From contig JAFYYU010000007.1 of the NCBI GenBank assembly GCA_017557425.1, forward strand, positions 201,450 through 265,449: 64,000 nucleotides of DNA, in the 5' to 3' direction. Below, one piece after another: positions 48,902-57,193 of this stretch; position 1 is the stretch's first letter, and the number at the start of each line of letters is the position of its first letter. The notes beneath the pieces were generated by a model, which was not told the origin of the DNA, searched no databases, and saw nothing but the letters and a program-made list of their open reading frames with translations. Both the position numbers and the translations under genes were made by a program. Origin of the DNA: Muribaculaceae bacterium. GTDB lineage: Bacteria > Bacteroidota > Bacteroidia > Bacteroidales > Muribaculaceae.

Positions 48902-50986
48902 ATGAGGAAGAAAAAGAATCTTGCGATTATCAACGACGACCCGTGGCTGGAACCGTATAGCGACGCCATCAACGGTCGCCATCAGGATGCTGTGAACAAG
49001 ATAGCCGAGCTCACGGGAGGGACGGGCAACCTCGTGGAGTTTGCCAATGCCTACAATTATTATGGCCTTCACCGTTCAAGTGACGGCGGCTGGGTGTTCC
49101 GCGAATGGGCGCCCAATGCCACCGAAATCTACCTTATCGGGCAGTTCAACGACTGGCGTGAATGTGCCCCTTATAGGTTGAAGCGTCTGGAAGGCGGCAA
49201 TTGGGAAATCAAATTGCCCAAGCGAGCCATGCACCATGGCGACCTTTACAAATTGCGCATTCACTGGCAGGGTGGGGAAGGCGAACGCATTCCGGCCTAT
49301 GCCACGCGTGTGGTGCAGGACAATAAGACCTACATCTTCTCGGCCCAGGTATGGGCTCCCGAGGAGTCCTACGAGTTCAAGGTCAAGGATTTTGTCCCCA
49401 ACACCAAGCCGTTGCTCATCTATGAGTGCCACATCGGCATGGCACAGAACCGCGAGGGTGTGGGCACCTACGAGGAGTTCCGCGTGAACGTGCTACCGCG
49501 CATTGTTGCCGACGGCTATAACGCCATCCAGATCATGGCCATCCAGGAGCACCCCTATTACGGCTCCTTTGGTTACCATGTTTCGAGTTTTTACGCCGCC
49601 TCGTCGCGTTTCGGCACTCCCGAGGAGTTGAAGCACCTCATCGACGATGCTCATGCCGCTGGCGTGGCCGTCATCATGGATATCGTCCATTCTCATGCGG
49701 TTAAGAACGAAGTCGAGGGTCTGGGCTGCTTCGACGGCACTGGCGATCTCTATTTCTACGGCGATGACAAGCGCGAGCACCCCGCATGGGACTCGTTGTG
49801 TTTTGACTACGGCAAGAATGCCGTGCTGAACTTTTTGCTATCCAACTGCAAGTTCTGGCTGGAGGACTATAAGTTTGACGGTTTCCGCTTCGATGGCGTG
49901 ACCTCGATGCTCTACTACAGTCACGGATTGGGACAAGCCTTCGGCAGCTACGACGACTACTATAACGGTGGCGAGGATACCAACGCCATCATTTATCTGA
50001 CCCTCGCCAACGTTCTCATCCATGACATCAACCCCAATGCCATCACCATCGCCGAGGAGATGAGCGGCATGCCGGGTCTGGCGCGCACCTTCAAGGACGG
50101 TGGCATCGGCTTTGATTACCGCATGGCAATGGGTATCCCCGACTACTGGATTAAGACCATCAAGGAGCGCAAAGACGAAGACTGGAAACCCACTTCCATA
50201 TTCTGGGAACTGACCAACCGCCGTGCCGACGAGAAGACCGTTTCCTATGCCGAGAGCCACGATCAGGCTCTGGTGGGCGACAAGACCATCATTTTCCGAC
50301 TCATCGACAAGGAGATGTACTGGCATATGATGACGGGCGACCATGACGGCACCGTGGACCGTGGTATGGCGCTACACAAGATGATACGCCTCGTGACGGC
50401 ATCTCTCATCAATGGCGCCTACCTTAACTTCATGGGTAACGAGTGGGGACATCCCGAGTGGATCGATTTCCCCCGCGAGGGAAACGGCTGGAGCTACAAG
50501 TATGCCCGTCGTCAGTGGGATTTGGTGGACCGCGAGGACCTGAAGTACCAGTTCCTCAACAACTGGGACAACGACATGATACACCTCATCGGCGGCGTGA
50601 AGAATTTCCAACAGTTGCCGGTGCGCAAACTATGGGACAAGGACGATGATCAGGTGCTGGCATACATGCGCGGCAACCTCGTCTTCGTGTACAACTTCAG
50701 CCCCACCCAGTCGCATGTCGATTATCCCATGCTGGCACCCGAAGGCGAGTATGAGGGCGTGTTCGACAGCGACGATGCCCGCTATGGCGGATACGGCAAC
50801 ATCGACAGCAGTATCAGTCATTTGACCGAATATGACGGCCTGTATGCCGATGCCCATCTGGGATGGCTCAAGCTCTACTTGCCGGCCCGCAGTGCCCAGG
50901 TATTGCGCCTCAAGGCACCCAAGCCCCGCAAGACGAGTGCCAAAGCCAAGTCCACCCCAAAAAACAAGAAAAAACCTGCCAAATAA
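48902..50986 (+). CDS. glgB: 1,4-alpha-glucan branching enzyme
   Basis: A 694-residue GH13 enzyme that makes alpha-1,6 branches in glycogen. A CBM48 domain (about 55-140, FREWAPNATEIYLIGQFNDW) precedes the catalytic barrel. The nucleophile Asp is in DGFRFDGVTSM, the acid Glu in ITIAEEMSG, and the third carboxylate in YAESHDQALVG. The layout resembles the eukaryote-like GH13_8 type. A Lys/Pro-rich basic tail (last ~24 residues) is unusual. Confidence 0.95.
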   Translation: MRKKKNLAIINDDPWLEPYSDAINGRHQDAVNKIAELTGGTGNLVEFANAYNYYGLHRSSDGGWVFREWAPNATEIYLIGQFNDWRECAPYRLKRLEGGNWEIKLPKRAMHHGDLYKLRIHWQGGEGERIPAYATRVVQDNKTYIFSAQVWAPEESYEFKVKDFVPNTKPLLIYECHIGMAQNREGVGTYEEFRVNVLPRIVADGYNAIQIMAIQEHPYYGSFGYHVSSFYAASSRFGTPEELKHLIDDAHAAGVAVIMDIVHSHAVKNEVEGLGCFDGTGDLYFYGDDKREHPAWDSLCFDYGKNAVLNFLLSNCKFWLEDYKFDGFRFDGVTSMLYYSHGLGQAFGSYDDYYNGGEDTNAIIYLTLANVLIHDINPNAITIAEEMSGMPGLARTFKDGGIGFDYRMAMGIPDYWIKTIKERKDEDWKPTSIFWELTNRRADEKTVSYAESHDQALVGDKTIIFRLIDKEMYWHMMTGDHDGTVDRGMALHKMIRLVTASLINGAYLNFMGNEWGHPEWIDFPREGNGWSYKYARRQWDLVDREDLKYQFLNNWDNDMIHLIGGVKNFQQLPVRKLWDKDDDQVLAYMRGNLVFVYNFSPTQSHVDYPMLAPEGEYEGVFDSDDARYGGYGNIDSSISHLTEYDGLYADAHLGWLKLYLPARSAQVLRLKAPKPRKTSAKAKSTPKNKKKPAK

Positions 50987-51034
50987 GGCAAGTATTATAT
51001 TGTATCAAATTATTAATCAACCAATAGCATTATC

Positions 51035-53845
51035 ATGATGAGCCAATTAAATCTTTCTATCAAGCGATTGGCGTTACTGCTTGTCGCTGTGCTGGGCATG
51101 ACCACTGTGTCATGGGCCAGCGGTTTTGGCACACCGCAACTTTTCAATGAAACTGAAACAGGTGTTGCACCTCAATCCCATAGAGGTATGCTTCAAGGCA
51201 ATAGACAGGCCTTGGAAGCCGCCGTTGTAGGCGATGTTGACCGTGACGGGTCAATGAACATCGCCGATGTCACCTCACTCATCGATGCCTTGCTCTCGGG
51301 TTACGTGGGCCCCCTCAACGGAGATGTGGATGGTGACGGCATCGTTTCAATCGCCGACGTGACTAACCTCATCGACCGACTGCTCACCGGCACGGTGGAG
51401 ACGCGCCTCTCGACAGTCGAACTGGCTTTAACGTTAGGCGATATTTACCGCTCGATGCATACGGCAGGCTGGTCTACCCTTGTCAACACTCACCAGTGCT
51501 TCGGTATCAGTGCTTATAACCTGATGGCTGAGCTTATGGGTGAGGACTTCATTATGGGTGCCATGGGTTCGGGCTGGTTTTGGTATGATGCAGGCTATAA
51601 CATGAAGACCCGTTACACCAGTGTTGGATTTCGCAGCTATGACTTGTGGATGGCTTACTATACCTGGATTGCTGAGGCCAACAGTATAATCGCCAAGAAA
51701 AACGAGATCACCGGTGATGCCGCCAAGGTGAACTACTACGTGGGGCAGGCCTATGCCATCCGCGCTTACAGTTACTTCATGCTGGCGCAGACGTTTGCCC
51801 GCACCTATAAGGGCCACGAGAGTGACCCCTGCGTGCCGATTTTCAACGGTACGGCTTTCGCTGGTTCGACAGGGCAACCCCGCTCAACTGTGACTCAGGT
51901 CTATGCCCAGATTAACTCGGACATCACCCAGGCCATCAACCTGTTGAACGGAACCACACAGTTGAAGCCCGATCATATCGGCTATGCCGTAGCTAAGGGT
52001 CTGCAAGCCCGAATAGCGCTTGTTAAAGAGGATTGGGCAACTGCCTACAGTGCGGCAGTCGCTGCTATCAATGCCAGCGGCAAGAGTATTCAAAACGTGT
52101 CCGATTTCATGGGCATGAATGATGTCACTGCCGGCAACGTGTTGTGGGGAGCTGACATCCCGACCCAAGAGAATGGTGAGTATGGCTCGTTATGGTCTCA
52201 CATGCTCCCAGACGAGATTCATGCTTATGGGCTATCCGCTCCCAAACAGATCTCGAAATGGTTGTATAACAAGATGAGTGCGACCGATACCCGCCTCAAT
52301 TGGTGGAAGCCTAATACGACGGGTGTTGGCTCGGATGCTTATATCCAAAATAAATTTGATGTTCTCCCCGGCACCGTATGGGATGGCGATTACATCTACA
52401 TGCGTGTCGAGGAAATGTACCTCACCGCTGCCGAGGCCGCTTGCCGTCGCGGGCAGACGACGACTGCCAAGAACTACCTTAACCAGCTGATGGCGAAACG
52501 TGTTCCCGGTTACACCTGCAACAAGACGGGTACCTCATTAGGCGCTCTCACGACCGATGAAACCGGCTCTCTGCTGGAGGAAATCCTTATCCAGCGCCGT
52601 CTGGAGCTGTGGGGCGAGGACGGCCGCATCTACACCATCCGCCGCCTGCGTCAAGGCTTTGAGCGTACTACCGATAATGGATGGCCCTTGTCATTGACGG
52701 GCGGACACGCATGGAATGATCCTGAATGCTATGCATGGGTGCTGACGATACCCCAAAGCGAGTTTGACGGCAACAGCAACATGGATGAGGTGGTGGACCA
52801 GAATCCGTTGGGCGACTATTCTGCCAATGGTCAGAACGTGACATTTGAGACGGCCTCGATGAGTGTGAATACAGTGCAGTATGATCAATCGATCCCTGTG
52901 AAATTAAAGCGCACCAACACCAATGGCAGTTACATTATACGGCTGAAAGTGGTCGAGAGTGATATTGTCACCAGTAAGACGGTCACGGCGACGTTTGCCG
53001 ATGGCTCGAATGAAGTTCAGGCCCTGGTGCCCTTCGATGGCATGGACCTGGGGACCAATTACTATTGCGTGCTGCAACTCTCACCGATTGATGTGACCGG
53101 ATCGTCAAGCCAGATTACACAGACTCGTATCGATGTGGTTTGCGTCAACGGTGACCCCACAGGGCAGAAGATCTCATTTGAATCAGCGACAATGGATGTG
53201 GAAGCGGAAAGACAGAGTATGAGCATCTCTATACCGTTGACGCGTGCCATTACCACAGGTGATTACCGAGCTACCGTCTCTAAGGTGGAAGGCGATGAGC
53301 AAATGATGCTCTATAGTGAAGCGGTCATCTTTCAGAACGGACAAAACAGCGCTACTGCCTCCTTGTGGGTAAAGGACATGGAAAAAGGCAAGACCTATAC
53401 GTGCAAACTCCGGCTTTCGGATGCCGATGCGGCAACTGGCGGCCAAATTACAACCATGGTCGTTACGGTCACGCGCTCAACTGCCGACTGGGTTTATTTG
53501 GGCATTTGCGTGTATGATATAGGCATGTTTGGCAGTAATTCTTACTACATGACAGTCCAGAGGGACGGAACTACCAACAGATACCGGATGCTGAATTTTG
53601 CAGAAGAAGGATATAATATCGTTTTCACTATTGATGACAGCAATAAGGTTTACATTGAATCTCAACCGAGCTTTGATTATTCCCAATATGGCACCTGCTA
53701 TATGATGGGCTTTGCCAATGCCGATGATACGGGCTATGCGGGGAATTATGATCCCAACACCAAGAAAGCTGAATTGGAGGTGCGTTACTATTACCCTGGT
53801 ATAGGGGCTTACCCGACCAGTTCTGATGTGTTGACGATGCCGTAA
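51035..53845 (+). CDS. Orphan SusD/RagB-like protein with N-terminal dockerin
   Basis: A 936-residue secreted protein. The signal peptide (to SWAS) lacks a lipobox cysteine, unlike usual SusD proteins. Two dockerin-type loops lie at about 68-120 (GDVDRDGSMNIADVTSLI; GDVDGDGIVSIADVTNLI). A SusD/RagB alpha-helical domain follows (about 125-590, YYVGQAYAIRAYSYFMLAQT and RRLELWGEDGRI). Three beta-rich modules (about 605-840) and a lipocalin-like end complete it. No SusC partner is adjacent. It may bind a nutrient or protein outside the cell. Confidence 0.85.
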   Translation: MMSQLNLSIKRLALLLVAVLGMTTVSWASGFGTPQLFNETETGVAPQSHRGMLQGNRQALEAAVVGDVDRDGSMNIADVTSLIDALLSGYVGPLNGDVDGDGIVSIADVTNLIDRLLTGTVETRLSTVELALTLGDIYRSMHTAGWSTLVNTHQCFGISAYNLMAELMGEDFIMGAMGSGWFWYDAGYNMKTRYTSVGFRSYDLWMAYYTWIAEANSIIAKKNEITGDAAKVNYYVGQAYAIRAYSYFMLAQTFARTYKGHESDPCVPIFNGTAFAGSTGQPRSTVTQVYAQINSDITQAINLLNGTTQLKPDHIGYAVAKGLQARIALVKEDWATAYSAAVAAINASGKSIQNVSDFMGMNDVTAGNVLWGADIPTQENGEYGSLWSHMLPDEIHAYGLSAPKQISKWLYNKMSATDTRLNWWKPNTTGVGSDAYIQNKFDVLPGTVWDGDYIYMRVEEMYLTAAEAACRRGQTTTAKNYLNQLMAKRVPGYTCNKTGTSLGALTTDETGSLLEEILIQRRLELWGEDGRIYTIRRLRQGFERTTDNGWPLSLTGGHAWNDPECYAWVLTIPQSEFDGNSNMDEVVDQNPLGDYSANGQNVTFETASMSVNTVQYDQSIPVKLKRTNTNGSYIIRLKVVESDIVTSKTVTATFADGSNEVQALVPFDGMDLGTNYYCVLQLSPIDVTGSSSQITQTRIDVVCVNGDPTGQKISFESATMDVEAERQSMSISIPLTRAITTGDYRATVSKVEGDEQMMLYSEAVIFQNGQNSATASLWVKDMEKGKTYTCKLRLSDADAATGGQITTMVVTVTRSTADWVYLGICVYDIGMFGSNSYYMTVQRDGTTNRYRMLNFAEEGYNIVFTIDDSNKVYIESQPSFDYSQYGTCYMMGFANADDTGYAGNYDPNTKKAELEVRYYYPGIGAYPTSSDVLTMP

Positions 53846-53868
53846 CCTGTCAAAAGGGCCTGAAGATA

Positions 53869-53906
53869 AACGGGTGGCCCTGGAATTCGCTCCAGGGCCA
53901 CCCGTT
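53869..53906. terminator. Bidirectional terminator between convergent genes
   Basis: A perfect 16-bp stem (53869-53884 with 53891-53906) with a 6-base loop, flanked by ATTTTG on one side and TTTATC on the other. Confidence 0.85.
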
Positions 53907-53939
53907 ATTTTGTGGAAACCGGGTTAGCTGCAATGGCGG

Positions 53940-55772
53940 TTATCTGATAACCTTGATGACACTGCGGGTGCCGTCGGTATAGCGAGTAACCACGATGTTA
54001 ACGCCGTCAAAGGGCTTGTCGCTCGACATGCCGGCAAGGTTATACCAGGTGCGGCCGAGTACTTGCTTATCGACCGCAAGCTGGTCGCTGCTGGTCTGCG
54101 AGGATGCGGTGAAACTGAGCACGGGAGCCATGGCGAGCGAGAGGGGGTCGTCGGTGTTCTGGTACCAAGTGCCGGTCTCGAGGTATTCGTAGCCTTCCTC
54201 ATCATAGACGAAGTGATAGCCGGTGCACTTTTCGCCCACGTTGCGACGGCACAACAGCATGGCGATATCATCATTCATATCGTTGGGGAAGGGACCGATG
54301 ACAGCAAAGAACTCGGTACCGGCAGGGATTATCACGGGATCGTCAAAGACAAACTCGGTTGCATTGACCGTGGTCGGGTCATAGGCCAGATCGCCAGCCT
54401 TGACGCTCGTGACACCCAGCACTTGGGCGGGCATGCCATCGTAATCGGCAGTCATGATTTTCATCACGATATCGGCATCGGTCGAGGCTGCTGTGGTCTT
54501 GCCGAAATAGACATTCACCTGCTTGATTTGAGCATCGGTGACAGGGGCGTCAAAGTGCTCGGCAAACTCGCCTATACCCAGCCAGTTAGTGCCTGCATAG
54601 TTGCCATACCAACCCATCTCAATCATCGTCAGGTCGCCGTTCTCTTCGGGGGCAATGTTCCAGATTTCCTGTTCGCCTCCAGCCTGGATGGCTGTGTTCA
54701 CATATTCATCGACACTCGACCCCACTTCGTTAGCCACCTCGAGCTTCAGGCCATAGGTACCCTCTTGGAGATAGGTCACAGTGGGTGTCTGGAGGTCGCT
54801 GGTGGTGATGTCGGTACCCTCAAAGGTCCACAACCACGAGGTGGGGTTGCCGGTAGAGGCATCCTTGAAGGTCAAGGGCACTTGGATGGGAACAAACATC
54901 ATAACCCAGGGCGAGTAGTAGGCACCGTCGGGCAGGCCGACATGGGCAACAGGAGCCTCGGCGTGAACAATGACATAGGCATCGCGTGACTTGGTGTCGG
55001 TAGCGGTTCCGTCACCCACGGTGAGGGTCACGGCATAGGTGCCGGCTTGGTTGTAGGTCACCACGGGGTTCTGCTCGGTGCTGGTAGCAGGTTCGCCGCC
55101 CTCAAAGGTCCAGTTCCAAGAGGTGACGTTGCCAGTGGAGAGGTCCCTGAAGTGAACACACTCCCCCTCGTTGATGTTGATGACGGCGTCGTCTCCGTCA
55201 TTGGCCTGCAGGATCCTGAAGCCGTCGATGGCCTCGTCCTCGCCATAGTCGCCCTGGTAAACAAATGAGAACTGCACCTGCTTGCCTGCAAAGGCGGCAA
55301 GGTCAACAGTAAACCGTTCCCAGCTGGGTCCTTCATAGCCGGTATCCTGAGCCCATTGGAACTGGTCGATGAGTAGGGTGGACGAGCCGTCAACAGTGGC
55401 AAAGAGTTTCCATGCGCCATATACCAGGTAGATGCCACTGGCATAGCAGTAGAACTCAAGCGTGCTGTTAGGCCTGATCTCGATGGCAGGGGAAGTGGCA
55501 GTCTCATTTTGGTTACTGGCATAGTTGAGAATCATCGAGGCCGTGCTGGTCGGGTCGATGATCTGGAACGATGGCTCGCGGTTCCCTAGTTTCCAGGTGC
55601 TGCTGCTGGTGGACTCATAGGTCCAGCTTGCAAACTCATCGGCTGTGTCCCAGCCCATCTGATAATAGGGCACCGAGGCCTCGTCGGCAGCGAATGATGC
55701 TGACAGGGGCTGTCCCCACGCGCTGAATACAGCCATAGCTGCAAACAACGTAACAAATGTAATCTTTCTCAT
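53940..55772 (-). CDS. Secreted PKD-domain protein with sorting-type C-terminus
   Basis: A 610-residue protein. Signal peptide (to WGQ), then a jelly-roll (choice-of-anchor J-like) region (about 35-185). Two PKD domains follow (about 195-275 and 290-372), recognised by TSWNWTFEGGEPATS and GTYAVTLTVGDG. A second beta domain leads to the C-terminal tail (WYNLAGMSSDKPFDGVNI to KVIR), matching those at 31371 and 39405. Probably surface-exposed. Confidence 0.82.
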   Translation of the reverse strand: MRKITFVTLFAAMAVFSAWGQPLSASFAADEASVPYYQMGWDTADEFASWTYESTSSSTWKLGNREPSFQIIDPTSTASMILNYASNQNETATSPAIEIRPNSTLEFYCYASGIYLVYGAWKLFATVDGSSTLLIDQFQWAQDTGYEGPSWERFTVDLAAFAGKQVQFSFVYQGDYGEDEAIDGFRILQANDGDDAVININEGECVHFRDLSTGNVTSWNWTFEGGEPATSTEQNPVVTYNQAGTYAVTLTVGDGTATDTKSRDAYVIVHAEAPVAHVGLPDGAYYSPWVMMFVPIQVPLTFKDASTGNPTSWLWTFEGTDITTSDLQTPTVTYLQEGTYGLKLEVANEVGSSVDEYVNTAIQAGGEQEIWNIAPEENGDLTMIEMGWYGNYAGTNWLGIGEFAEHFDAPVTDAQIKQVNVYFGKTTAASTDADIVMKIMTADYDGMPAQVLGVTSVKAGDLAYDPTTVNATEFVFDDPVIIPAGTEFFAVIGPFPNDMNDDIAMLLCRRNVGEKCTGYHFVYDEEGYEYLETGTWYQNTDDPLSLAMAPVLSFTASSQTSSDQLAVDKQVLGRTWYNLAGMSSDKPFDGVNIVVTRYTDGTRSVIKVIR

Positions 55773-55807
55773 AAGCGGTGAATTTAAGGGTTAATAAATT
55801 GAATACG

Positions 55808-55815
55808 CAAAGATA
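55808..55815 (-). promoter_or_regulatory. -7 box of PKD protein gene
   Basis: TATCTTTG on the minus strand, 35 bases before the start codon. Confidence 0.5.
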
Positions 55816-55882
55816 ATAAAAAACATCGGTTTTCACGCCTGGATGGTAAAAAAGTCAAGGCCGTGCTTATCTTTAATGGCAA

Positions 55883-55914
55883 AAAAAGCGGACACCCCAT
55901 GAATCGGGATGTCC
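55883..55914 (-). terminator. Terminator after FGE-like gene
   Basis: GGACACCCC (55890-55898) pairs with GGGATGTCC (55906-55914) with one bulged pair. The minus strand continues with a T-run. Confidence 0.75.
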
Positions 55915-55974
55915 ACCATTTATTATGTCGCGATCAGGGCCTCATGCCTATCGGCAAAATACAAGTTCCCGTCA

Positions 55975-56937
55975 CTACAAGGCTAAACGGAATCCTAAGT
56001 ATTGTTCACAGCCTATTTGAGAACAAGACCACCTTGCGCTTACACGGCTGTTTGTAACATTGGTGAGATAAAAGCCGCCACGGTGAGCCCGTTGAGAGCC
56101 GGTCTCGGGACCTTGCGGATTGATAGACGGTGATTGATTGTAATAGTAGTTGTCAAAATGGTCATTACACCATTCGGCAGCGTTTCCCGTCATGTCATAC
56201 ACTCCCAACTCGTTGGGCAGCAAGGTGGCCACTTGATGAAGATGATCGTCTGAGTTTTCAGCATACCAAGCTACCTCATTAATGCTGTTGCTGCCAGGGA
56301 AGGTGTAACCCAATGATTTGTTTCCGCCGCGCGCCGCATACTCCCATTCAGCCTCGGTCAGCAGACGGAAATTCATGCCTGTCATCTCGTTAAGTTTCGT
56401 AAGGAACTCCTGCACAGCCTCCCAATTCACGAACACTATGGGATATTGCGGTTTCTTGTTTACGTCGAGAATTTCAGTCGGAAGTTCACCCATCACCGCC
56501 TCCCACAATGCCTGGGTCACCTCGGTCTCGCCTATGGCATACGATGACAAGGAGACTTGATGGATAGGTTTCTCAAAAGCCGAATACGTTCCACCCATCC
56601 AGAAGGTGCCGCCCTCGACAGCAATCATCTTGAAGGACACGTTGTTGACAGTGAACGTCTGGGTTATTGGCGCGCCTGACCATGTGCCGGTCAGCAGGTA
56701 ATCGATCAAGTCAGTCACATCACTGATGTTCACATTACCATCCAGATTTACATCACCGCGATTCTTCCAATCAGAAACATCTGACCAATGACTGGTCAAT
56801 AAGAAATCAATCAAGTCGGTCACGTCACTGATATTCACGTTGCTGTCCACGTTTACATCACCAAGCCGTACGGCCTCGGCATTCGTCGGCATCCAAAACA
56901 TGGCAATAAGGCACAAAAAGAGAAACAATTTCTTCAT
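55975..56937 (-). CDS. Dockerin plus FGE/SUMF1-like protein
   Basis: A 320-residue secreted protein. Signal peptide (to AEA), then two dockerin-type loops (GDVNVDSNVNISDVTDLI, GDVNLDGNVNISDVTDLI) separated by 15 residues. A formylglycine-generating-enzyme (SUMF1) fold follows (about 105-320): VEGGTFWMGG, IGETEVTQALWEAVMG, EWEYAARGGN, GNAAEWCNDHF, ending GFRLAL. The catalytic Cys pair of true FGEs was not clearly identified, so a non-catalytic binding role is likely. Confidence 0.85.
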   Translation of the reverse strand: MKKLFLFLCLIAMFWMPTNAEAVRLGDVNVDSNVNISDVTDLIDFLLTSHWSDVSDWKNRGDVNLDGNVNISDVTDLIDYLLTGTWSGAPITQTFTVNNVSFKMIAVEGGTFWMGGTYSAFEKPIHQVSLSSYAIGETEVTQALWEAVMGELPTEILDVNKKPQYPIVFVNWEAVQEFLTKLNEMTGMNFRLLTEAEWEYAARGGNKSLGYTFPGSNSINEVAWYAENSDDHLHQVATLLPNELGVYDMTGNAAEWCNDHFDNYYYNQSPSINPQGPETGSQRAHRGGFYLTNVTNSRVSARWSCSQIGCEQYLGFRLAL

Positions 56938-57035
56938 AATAATTCAAGTTTAATAATTAATGTATAATATAGTTGTGATAGGCAATTCAGGGGCATGTTT
57001 CCATGATTTTTATGAAAGACTATTCTTCTACTTTG

Positions 57036-57043
57036 CAAATGTA
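57036..57043 (-). promoter_or_regulatory. -7 box of FGE-like gene
   Basis: TACATTTG on the minus strand, about 100 bases before the start, leaving a long leader. Confidence 0.4.
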
Positions 57044-57083
57044 TGAAAACAACGGTTTGACGGACTCTTAAAAATGGAAAAAT

Positions 57084-57109
57084 GACTCCCAAAGCATTTT
57101 TTGAGAGTC
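57084..57109 (-). terminator. Terminator after AraC-type gene
   Basis: GACTCCCAAA (57084-57093) pairs with TTTGAGAGTC (57100-57109) with one mismatch. T-runs lie on both sides. Confidence 0.6.
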
Positions 57110-57193
57110 GTTTTTTTAGTTTTGGGCTGACGACAATGTCGTGGCCTAAGGGGGATGGTCTTGCTGAGGAAAAGCAGCTATTATGTGAACGTG

